Assembly (NCBI GenBank): GCA_033032865.1
Contig: JAWHQI010000040.1
Coordinates: 8,291,001 to 8,355,000, forward strand
Length of the DNA stretch: 64,000 bases
Direction of reading: 5' to 3'
Origin: Dactylorhiza incarnata
Taxonomy: Eukaryota > Streptophyta > Magnoliopsida > Asparagales > Orchidaceae
The notes beneath the pieces are model-generated. The model did no database searches and was not told the DNA's origin. It was given only the letters and a program-made list of their open reading frames with translations. The first letter of the stretch is position 1, and every line of letters starts with the position of its first letter. A program made the translations under genes and the position numbers. This document shows, piece after piece, positions 43,544 to 53,410 of the stretch.

Positions 43544-44332
43544 TGTAACAGTCCTGGCCCAAGCCTCACCGGATCTTGCCGCCCCAGGAACTGCCGGCAC
43601 CGGCGGCCCAGGCCCATTCTGGGAGCGGCCTGACCAAGCCCATCCCGGGTCACTGGCCCCGTCCTAGGACACTGGCGCCCACCGGTTCAGCCTGACCACA
43701 ACCGGTCAACAACAAGCCTGCAGGCCATACACCCCAACCCCTCTCTGGCCTGCCACAGGGCACAGTGGGTTATTCGAGGGGGGGGGGGGGGGGGGGGGGG
43801 GTGAACGAACCCACGCCCTCCCTTTGATGAGAATTGAGGCAGTTAAGCGGCAGCGCGTGGACTTCCCAGGAGGTCACCCATCCCGTGACTACTCCAGCCC
43901 GAGCACGCTTAAATACGGAGTTCTTTCGATTCTCATCACCAACTGAGCTCAGTTGGTGATGAGAATCGAAAGAACTCCGTATTTAAGCGTGCTCGGGCTG
44001 GAGTAGTCACGGGATGGGTGACCTCCTGGGAAGTCCACGCGCTGCCGCTTAACTGCCTCAATTCTCATCAAAGGGAGGGCGTGGGTTCGTGCCCCCCCTC
44101 CAACAACCCACTGTGCCCTGTGGCAGGCCAGAGAGGGGTTGTGGTGTATGGCCTGCAGGCTTGTTGTTGACCGGTTGTGGTCAGGCTGAACCGGTGGGCG
44201 TCAGTGTCCTAGGACGGGGCTAGTGACCCGGGATGGGCTTGGTCAGGCCGCTCCCAGAATGGGCCTGGGCCGCCGGTGCCGGCAGTTCCTAGGGCGGCAA
44301 GACCCGGTGAGGCTTGGGCCAGGACTGTTACA
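43544..44332. repeat. 5S-derived palindrome 1
   Basis: Arms of 404 and 385 bp meet at GAGCTC (43945-43950). Each arm runs, from the outside, TGTAACAGTCCTGGCCC, GC-rich spacer, B-box-like GGGTTCGTGCC (antisense in the left arm; 44083-44093 in the right), TTCTCATCA, a 5S segment (43853-43923 minus; 43971-44041 plus), TGATGAGAA and A-box-like GAGCTCAGTTGGTGATGAG at the centre. Arms are roughly 97-98% alike by eye; differences exclude an exact copying artefact. No protein gene; frames here are shadows. Confidence 0.8.
43778..43801. repeat. Poly-G run (24 G) in palindrome 1 left arm
   Basis: The mirror position in the right arm has a run of 7 C (44092-44098), so most of the length difference between the arms comes from this run. 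Confidence 0.9.
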
Positions 44333-44348
44333 AAAAAAGTGCACTTTT

Positions 44349-45042
44349 TATAACAGTCCTGGCCCAAGCCCATCCCCGGGTCACTGACCCCCAGGAACTG
44401 CCGGCACCGACGACCCAGGCCCATCCTGGGAGCGGCCTGACCAGTCAACACTGGCCCCGTCCTAGGACACTGGCACCATCGGTTCAGCCTGACCACAACT
44501 GGTCAATAACAAGCCTGCAGGCCGTACACCCCAACCCCTCTCTGGCCTGCCATAGGGCACAGCGTGTTGTTGGAGGGGGGCACGAACCCACGCCCTCCCT
44601 TTGATGAGAAATGAGCCAGTTAAGCGGTAGCGCGTGGACTTCCCGGGAGGTCACCCATCCCGTGACTACTCCAGCCCGAGCACGCTTAACTACGGAGTTC
44701 TTTCACTTCTCATCACCGTAGTTAAGCGTGCTCGGGCTAGAGTAGTCACGGGATGGGTGACCTCCTGGGAAGTCCACGCGCTGCCGCTTAACTGGCTCAT
44801 TTCTCATCAAAGGGAGGGCGTGGGTTCGTGCCCCCCTCCAACAACCCGCTGTGCCCTGTGGCAGGCCAGAGAGGGGTTGGGGTGTACGGCCTGCAGGCTT
44901 GTTGTTGACCAGTTGTGGTCAGGCTGAACCGATGGTGCCAGTGTTGACTGGTCAGGCCGCTCCCAGGATGGGCCTGGGCCGTCGGTGCCGGTAGTTCCTG
45001 GGGGTCAGTGACCCGGGGATGGGCTTGGGCCAGGACTGTTAT
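44349..45042. repeat. 5S-derived palindrome 2
   Basis: Same design as palindrome 1, starting ATAACAGTCCTGGCCC and ending GGACTGTTAT; 5S segments at 44632-44700 (minus) and 44717-44779 (plus), centre near 44705. The central tRNA-like A-box part is missing from the right arm. It is joined to palindrome 1 by the hairpin junction at 44311-44370. Confidence 0.8.
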
Positions 45043-45296
45043 ACAGAGAGGGGTTAGCGTGCATGGTCTGCAGACCATCTGGTTAGGCTGAACCCTTCCG
45101 GTGCCAGCTGGGTCCTGTGTTGGCCAGCCTGGGCCGGGAGGGTGCCGACGGTCCAACTGGGTCCCGTGTTGGCGGGCCTGGACCGTTACAAAAAAATGAT
45201 TCAGTTATGCGGCAGCACAGAGACTTCCCAGGAGGTCACCCATCCCAGTACTACTCCAGCCCGAGCACGCTTAACTATGGGTCTTACAATAACCTC
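45043..45296. repeat. Diverged 5S-type arms
   Basis: 45043-45190 is a diverged plus arm end (GAGAGGGGTTAG...GGCCTGGACCGTTACA). 45217-45282 is a minus 5S segment closer to real 5S than the others (AGTAGTACTGGGATGGGTGACC). GGGTCTTACA (45279-45288) and TGTAAGACCC (start of L2) form a 10-bp inverted repeat. Confidence 0.7.
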
Positions 45297-48200
45297 TGTA
45301 AGACCCTTTTTTTTTTCAAAAACCCAGGTCTTATGCCCAGAACTGCCGCTTTGCGGTGACACCATCACTCGGGAAGGTCGCCACTACAAAACGTCGATCC
45401 TGCCGGCCATATTGATCACAGAAGAAGAAAAGTATAAACGAACAAAAAGAAGTTCAAGTCAACAATCACATGCTATATATAATAAATGTCCACATGGTAT
45501 AACTGAAATAACAATGTTACAATAATAAAGGGCACATGCCCTGTACATCATGTCCTCACTACAAGATCACTCGCGGAAGCTAACTACTAATCACTCACTG
45601 ATCCTGAAACTTGTGTTCCTGCACTAGACTGACCCGCCTTCGTCTGCACCGGTCTCTGGTGCTGCTGCGTCTCCTCGATCCCCTAAAATGATATGGTCCA
45701 CCGACCGTTAGTCAAAAGACTAAGCCTTATGTTCCCTACCCCTCCCCCAATGGCTCCTAGGCACCGAGCGGGAGGACGCAGCGGAGGGCTTCAAGGGGTA
45801 TAAAACAAAGCAGATGATGGCGGATCTAGTCTACAGGAAATATCTACCACTACTCTCGTATATATATACATTTGAAGCAATAAATAAAGCATGGTAAAGA
45901 GCAATTAAAGAGCAGTAAATGAAGACAAGTATATAATATAAAAGTAACCATTGATTTATAGGAATGCCCATACAAACCTATAGACCAAGGGGTCGTTTAG
46001 CAAGGCCTATCGTATAAAGAGTCCCATAACCAATTTATACGTTAGGGGTAGGGGTTGAAATGCAATGTTTATGCCATGAAATGCAGAGTTATGCAGTTTA
46101 TGCTATGTTCATACAAGTGCAACTCACACACTTCGACTCTATGCGCACAAACCTTTAGTTCCCCCTTTTTGGAGCTAGCAAGATTCCCAGGATACTCCCG
46201 TAGTGGCAAACGGAAGCGGTGGGTTGGGCCTCGCCCACCTCTAGGTTGGTATTCACACTACCTAACCTAGACCTATCGTACGCCTCAACGAAAAATCGTG
46301 GAGAATCTGCGTACTCTTACCGGCTGGACCACCAAACTTTTACGGCTAAGTGCAAATTCCACACTTGCCGAGTCAACGTATTGACGTCGGTGTGAACGAC
46401 CGTCCAATACCGAATACCCACCACCTTCATGCACATGCAAACATGTTCTACTATATCCCGAGCCATAAACTCCCCGGCCTAACCTGCTCGTCATCTTAAC
46501 CTTTCGGGCCAACGGCTCGCCGGACCAACTCGTCCGTACCAACAAGCATTACTGAGTCACAAGCTCACCGGACTAACTAGCCCGCTGCTTCAACCACCGA
46601 GCTTACCGCTCGTACAACCAAACCAACTAACCTCCCGTAACTATGGGGGTGTGGGTGTGCGTATTATTAAGTTAATCTTGTACATCAACTTATCCCTACA
46701 ATTTATGGTTTATCTTGCACTTCTCGAGGATTACCCTGTAAAGGGCTCGCTACGGTACTAGGAACTATAATGAGATGACACCCCAATGCCCCCTTTCTCA
46801 AGACACTTAGTGTTATTGGTCTCTACCCATAAGAATACCCTTCTTATCATTACAATTGGATTACCCCTATGTATTTTATGACCTTCTAAGGGGAAAGACG
46901 ATCTTTCGTCAATCCCGAACACAACCTTTCCCTTAGCTTATCGGGTACACTCTCATCTCATAACTCCTTTTGGTAACCTCAAATCTTCTCAACCAGTCTA
47001 GGTAAAACCTCTACCTTCCATTCCCACCTAATGATCCATAAAGTACTCAGGTTTTACAGTTTCACTATACGCAGACCAACAATGTTATTTGAGTTACATA
47101 AGGGGAGGTACTCCAAATATTCATCCAACTGACTCAAGATATTTACTAGAGGTCTATCATGATGTTTCAAAACTAAATCCAGAGAATTATATTTTTCCTT
47201 AATTATTTGTGTTTATTATCGCTTCTCCAATATTTGCAAGTATGAATATGAGCATGAAGTGTAATGTATTCTTATGATATGGCTCCCATAAAATTAGGAT
47301 AAATATATCATGCCAAAATAACAGTAAGTACAGTGTGTCACAATTTTACAATCAAGAATTGTCCTCTAATTATAATATTGACTATTTAACCAAAATTTGA
47401 AATTAAAGAAGCAACCACCAACAATATTTGTTCAAAAATTATGGGAATATTACCAGACATTTATATTGATCAGAAAAGTTCTCAAGCCAAATTTTAGAAT
47501 TTATAAAGGCATATTAACCACTTAAATAAATATTCCAAAGAAATCTTAATATGAGCATGTTGTGAAGTAGCTTACTGATAACAACCTCCAAAATTTATAT
47601 AAAAAATTACAGAGATTCCTAGTGTTCTGAAATGTCCTATCACCAAGTTGCACATTTTTCCAGAGAGTTTTTAAGCCTCAATTACATTTCTTGAGATTAA
47701 GATAATATAAGTGCCTTGTGAATGAAGTGCTGGTTAAATCACCTAATTAATTACACAAAAATTACCAGAGGTCTATCATATGATTATAAAGGCACTAACA
47801 AGGTTTCATCACCATCCAAGGCCATTTGAACATGTAAATATCTCTTATATGAAATTTCCCTAAAGGGGTTATGGCCTAATTTAGGGGAAATAAGTACTCC
47901 TAAAATTATTTCAAAATTCCCTAGAGCATAATCACACCCCATAAACATATCTACTAAGTCCCATGATCATTCTAGGACTTTTGACAACATGACCTCCACA
48001 AGGTCCTATATGCACCCCCTAGGGATAAAGCTAGGGTCCTGGGGCATATCCACCTCCACACCACCCCAACTCACTCATGGGGGTGTTGCAGGAGATCCTA
48101 AACCAGTGTCCAAGGTTTCAACTCATGTTGATGAGTTTTGACCACCATACCCCAAAATGAACACTATACCTTGTTTTGACCTAGTTTGACTGAACTTGGG

Positions 48201-49871
48201 TTAACAATTTTTCTAAGCAAATCAGTCCTAAATGGGCTGAAATTTTTACAAGTGTCATATAATAACCCTAAGAGACACCACCAAAATTTGGAAGGGATTG
48301 GAGGTCATTAGACCCTAAATTTAAATAATATATGAATTATTAAATTATTACAAAAACCTTAGAAAAATCTTCTCCTAAAATTCCCATCTTTGGATATGTT
48401 ATGGGTGTTGGTACAAATAGCCTAAGTTTCAATTTTCAAGTCAATCCCATAACCCAATCAAAAGTTATTCAAGAAATGGTGGCTATCCTACACTAAGGAT
48501 CAGTCCCACCAAAATAGACCTACAGGGAGCTACAGAACTCCTTTTGGTCTGAAACATAATTTAAAATAAATTAGACTCCAAGAGCTACAACTTTGATGTT
48601 GACAACTTTTCCTGTAGAGGGGCCTAAGTATTTTTAATAAATAAATCTATGTATAGCAAAATAAAAGACAGAAATACGAAATAATATAACAAAACTGCAG
48701 CACACATCTTGATGCAGAAATGGATGGCATCCCTCTTTCTTCTTCCTCTAGCCGACGGCTGAGATTGCTCTGACCTGCGAGGTTTTGGAAGTGGTTTTCC
48801 CGGCCACCCACGCCCCTCCCCGGCCGGCCAATGCCACTACCACCTTCCTTGAGGTGGTGGCCGGCGATGGGGGGTCTTGGCCGGCCGGTGGTGGCCGGAA
48901 CCGGTGGTTTAGACAAGAAGAAAAACCTTCAAAAATGGAGATTTAGGCCATGTTGATTGGGAACCAATTGGCCCCAATCCTTGCCGATTTTTGATGTAGA
49001 TCTATCCACTAGAGAAGAGGAGAAGAACCAGACCTGTGTGGAGCCTTGAAGCTTGCCGATTGGGTGGTCCTCCATGGCCGGCATCAAGCTTTTGGGTGCC
49101 ATGTCAACTCCTATCTTGGGGGCTCTAATTCTTCAGGTAAGGTGGGGAAACTCCTCCTCCCAATCCACTGAAGGAGTTATATGGTTAATTGGGGAGGGGG
49201 AAGAGTGTAACTCCTAATTGCCATGAATGGCCATTAATGGCCATTTTCAACCAAGTGAAAACTCCTCAAATTCCCCCCTCTATGTGGCCAGGAATGGCCA
49301 ATAACCTCCTCCAAATTGATTGGGGAAACTGAATGGAGACATTAGAGGAGGAAATGGTGGCTATTGATCTCCCTAAGCCATGAATGCCATTAATCCCTCT
49401 CTTTCTCTCTCCTCCATCTTGAGAGAAAATGAGATTTCTCTCTCCTAATCACCATTTACAGAAATTTAGTAATAACTCCTGGTATTCATCAGTCTCCTAA
49501 GCTAATGGGCTACTACAATTAGGCCTAGCCCAAGTGGATTAGGCTTGATTAAGTCAAATAGGTCATTTTGACCCAAAATTTGTGTGGAGTTGACTTTAGT
49601 CAATTTGGCCTCTTCGGTTGACCCCAATGGGTCCTTGGTGCTCTAAGGGGACCCCTAAAGGGTTAGGTAAGCAATGGTGGGGTCAAAGGGTCAAGGCGAG
49701 TCCCTTAAAACCAACCCTATACTTGTTAACTGGAAATTGCTATTTGTAGACCAAGGTGCTCTTCCCCTTCAAGCCTAAGGCCAAGTGATCTCTTCAAGCT
49801 TCCTAGGGTTTTGTCATGACCTAGTCATGACAAAACCACTCTAGGGGTCTAGTTGTTTGTGGGATGTTACA
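45297..49871 (-). repeat. L2: 4.6 kb LTR, same type as L1, inverted
   Basis: On minus it starts TGTAACATCCCAC...CTAGACCCC and ends GGGTCTTACA. It shares end motifs with L1 and a GC-rich block near 45740-45790 that matches 40360-40400 of L1 in the opposite sense. No primer site or coding region adjoins either end, and the flanks (ACCTC; AAATT) give no duplication. The interior has no supported gene; the open frame at 48647-48916 is GC-rich low-complexity sequence. Confidence 0.65.
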
Positions 49872-49956
49872 AAATTAACTCTTAGCCTTTATCTTTGGTT
49901 CACGATTTCTATTCGGCTAGTTATGCGTCCGATTTTTTATAGGAAAATTTAAGGTA

Positions 49957-50286
49957 ATGAACCGTTGGGCGCGTGTCCTTTTTGATTCTGGTGCTTCCCA
50001 CTCGTTCGTGGCTAGGACTTTTGTAGAGCATCATCATTTGACCCTCGATCAGCTTCGCGATGCATTTCGTATTAAGTTTCCTTCTGGCGACTCCGTGGTG
50101 TCGAACCAGGGTATCCAGAATTGTCCTATCTTCTTAGGTGATTTCTTAGCCTTTGCTGATTTGAAGGTGCTAGACCTGGAGGACTTCGATGTGATTTTGG
50201 GCATGGACTGGTTGTCCAGATACGATGCAGTTATCCAATGCAAGGTTAATCATTTGGACTTCAAGATGGAGAACGGTCAACCATGA
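49957..50286 (+). pseudogene. G1 protease
   Basis: 109 codons: ARVLFDSGASHSF holds the catalytic Asp (49984), then FADLKVLDLEDFDVILGMDWLSRYDAVI as in Tekay proteases. A stop follows NGQP at 50284 and the next domain is in another frame, so at least one frameshift separates it from RT. Confidence 0.85.
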
Positions 50287-51368
50287 GTGTGTGTGGCTTT
50301 CCGCGCCAGGATTCCCCGATTATTTCTGCGGTATGTGCTCGAAAACTTTTAGATTCCGGTTGTTTTGCTTACCTTGTTTCTATGTTAGAAACTGTTAGTG
50401 GTTTGCCATTTATCGAGGATGTTCCTGTGGTGCGAGAGTTTCCTGATGTTTTCCCTGTTAGTCTTCCTGGTAGTCCGCCTGAGAGAGATGTGGAGTTTGT
50501 TGTTGATCTTGAGCCTGACACTCATCCTATTACTAAGACACCGTACCGTATGGCCCCACGTGAGCTGTAAAAGTTGTGTACCCAGTTATACGAATTGTTG
50601 CAGTGTGAATTTATTAGGCCAAGTTCTTCGCCCTGAACTGCTCCAGTGTTGTTCGTGAAAAAGAAGGATGGTTCTATGAGGTTGTGCATAGACTATAGGG
50701 AGTTGAATAAGGTAACCATAAAGAACAGATATCGGTTGCCGCGAATCGATGATTTATTTGATCGGTTGCGTGGTAGTTCGGTGTTTTCAAAGATTGATCT
50801 TCGTTCAGGTTACCATCAGTTGAGGATCCGTGAGTCGGACGTCCCTCAGACTACCTTTCGTTGCCGTTATGGTCATTTTGAGTTCTTAGTAATGTCATTT
50901 GGTTTGACAAATGCACCCTCTGCATTTATGGATATGATGAACCGAGTGTTCAAAGACTTCCTAGATCATTTTGTGGTAGTTTTCATCGATGATGTGTTGG
51001 TGTATTCAATAAGTGCGGAGGAGCATGCTACACATATGCGCTTAGTATTGTCTACTCTAAGAGAGCACAAGTTGTATGCGAAATTGAGTAAGTGCGAATT
51101 CTTGCTTTCGCAAGTGTCCTTTCTGGGTCATGTAGTGGGCAAGGATGGAATTTTTGTAGACCCAACAAAGATTTTTGCTGTTTTGGATTAGAAGACGCCT
51201 ACAACACCTAAGGAGATAAGGAGTTTATTAGGGTTGGCAGGTTATTATAGAAGGTTTGTGCAAGGATTTTTGGTGCTGTCGACACCTCTGACTAAGCTTA
51301 CCTAGAAGAATGCAGCTTTTGTTTGGAGCGATTCCTGTGAAGGAGCTTTTCAGGAATTAAAAAAGCGT
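50283..51368 (+). pseudogene. G1 reverse transcriptase
   Basis: One frame with stops at about 50568, 50634, 51189 and 51303. Linker FPDVFPVSLPGSPPERDVEF, then [36 protein letters not shown] (first catalytic Asp present), [22 protein letters not shown] (50982-50993, intact), [34 protein letters not shown]. All catalytic Asp are kept; only the stops break it. Two stops replace expected Trp codons (PWGAP-type and LDWK-type positions). Confidence 0.88.
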
Positions 51369-51950
51369 TTGTGTAGTGCTCCTGTTTTAGCTTTACCGAC
51401 CGAGGGAGTAGAGTATGTCGTTTATGTGGACGCATCTCATGTTGGTCTTGGTTGTGTTTTGATGAAAAAAGGAAAGGTGATCGCATATGGATCAAGACAA
51501 CTGAAAGTTCATGAAAGGAATTACCCTACAACGCATGACTTAGAGTTTGCGGCAGTAATTTATGCTTTAAAGCTTTGGAGACATCTGTTATATTGAGTGT
51601 CATGCAAGATTTTCATGGACCATAAGAGTTTGAAGTATGTCTTTACCCAGAAAGAACTGAATTTGCGCCAGCGCAGATGGTTGGAGTATGTAGCGGATTA
51701 TGAAGTTGATATCCTGTATCATCTGGGTAAGGCTAATGTGGTGTCCGATGCCATGAGTAGAAAGACCGTGCATGTCTTTAACCTTTCTCTTCGGTCCTTA
51801 ATGGAGGAGTTTATGCTAATGGATATCTCAGTCGGTAGTAGTACCGCGCCTTCGAGTTTAGAAGCTGAAGAGCCTTCTTGGATTACCCTTACCAGACTGC
51901 ATCAGAAGAAAGATCCCGATTTGCACGATCTCCGAAATAGAACTGAAAAA
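51369..51950 (+). pseudogene. G1 RNase H and linker
   Basis: [32 protein letters not shown] region, then a stop at 51594, [35 protein letters not shown] in motif order, [15 protein letters not shown], and the linker shared with G3. Catalytic Asp and Glu positions appear kept. Confidence 0.85.
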
Positions 51951-53306
51951 GGTGAACTACCAGATTTTTCAATTGATGATAAGGATACTTTGAAGTATCG
52001 ATGTAGGTACTGTGTTCCCGCTGTTGAGGATATTCGAACAAAGATCTGTAGTGAAGCGCATGATTCTAGTGTTTCCTATCATCCGGGTTCCACAAGAATG
52101 TATAAGGACCTGAAGCAGATTGTGTGGTGGTCAGGTATGAAGAATGATATAACTAAGTATGTTTCTGAATGTTATACCTGTCAGCGTGCTAAGGCAGATC
52201 ATAAGAGGCCTGGAGGTAAATTGAACCCTTTGGATATTCCAAGCTGGAAGTGGGAGAGTATTTCAATGGACTTCATTACCGGTTTGCCGAGATCTCCCAA
52301 AGGACATGATTCGGTATGGGTCATAGTTGACAGATTGACAAAGTGTGCTCACTTTGCACCTTTTAAGACTGGCTATTCAATGGAGAAAATAACAGAGCTT
52401 TATTTGGATGAGGTCATAAGATTGCATGGTGTGCCCGTGAGTATTGTGTCAGGTCGGGATTCCAGGTATATGTCTTGTTTCTAGCAGAGTTTGCAGGGAG
52501 CTTTGGGAACCGACCTTAGATACTTTACCGCTTACCACCCTCAGCCCAATGGTCTGATGGAAAGAGTGAATCAGATTTTGGAAGATATGATCAGATGCTA
52601 TATTTTGGATCATGGTGGAGCTTGGGATAAGCGTCTTGGACTGATGGAGTTTGCATATAATAACAATTATCAGGAGAGTTTGCAGATGGACCCCTTTGAG
52701 GCTTTGTATGGGAGGCGTTGTCAAACTCTCTTGTTTTGGGCCGAGGTTGGTAAGAGTCCGCCGTTGCTAGGTCCAGAAGCTTTGGAAGAGATGAATGTTG
52801 TTGTGACTCATATTCGCGAGAAGCTTCGCATTGCTCAGGAGCGATATGAGAAGTATGCTAATCGGAGAAGGGTTGATCTGGAGTTTGTAGTTGGGGACAT
52901 GGTTTATTTGAAGGTTTCTACGATGCCAGGTGTTAAGAGATTTGGAAGGAACCACAAGTTGGATCCCCGGTATGTGAGACCTTTCCATGTTGTTCAACGC
53001 AACAGAGTGTCAGCTTATAGGCTGGATTTGTCTGCTTTTTTCCCAGGTGTTCACGATGTGTTTCATGTGAGCCAGTTGAGAAAGCACGTGCTTAGTGATC
53101 ATCATGTCCTTGACTTGGTGCCCCAGTTGCAACCTAATCCGTCTTATGTCGAAGAGCCTGTTCGTGTTCTAGAGACTCAGGATCGCGTGTTGCGAAAGAA
53201 GACGATTCCTATGGTCAAAGTCCTTTGGCGAAACCAAGACGTCGAGAGTGCGACTTGGGAACTGGAATCTGTTATGCGGACATCTCATCCTCATCTTTTT
53301 TCCTAA
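51951..53306 (+). pseudogene. G1 integrase with Tekay-type C-terminal domain
   Basis: Zinc site H...H...CYTCQ ([19 protein letters not shown]...[10 protein letters not shown]), core start [23 protein letters not shown], then VSIVSGRD where SDRD is expected: the second catalytic Asp is Gly (52452-52454). A stop at 52482 replaces an expected Trp. After it YHPQPNGLMERVN keeps the catalytic Glu. The GPF-like middle (DPRYVRPFHV) and the final chromodomain-like VKVLWRNQDVESATWELE close the frame at 53306, just before the polypurine tract. Confidence 0.88.
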
Positions 53307-53394
53307 TCCGCTTTGGTGAGTGTTTTCATCCGCTAGTTTTTAGTTACTCGCTTTTATATTCGATCTATTTGTCAAAGTTTCAGGACGAAACTTC

Positions 53395-53410
53395 TTTTAG
53401 GGGGAGTGGT
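53395..53410 (+). other. G1 polypurine tract
   Basis: TTTTAGGGGGAGTGGT directly before TGTAACGCCCC of the 3' LTR. Confidence 0.85.

Noticed and set aside
48647..48916. 89-codon Pro/Gly/Arg-rich minus frame in L2
   Set aside because: Lies in a GC-rich patch inside an LTR, no recognisable domain, no counterpart in L1.
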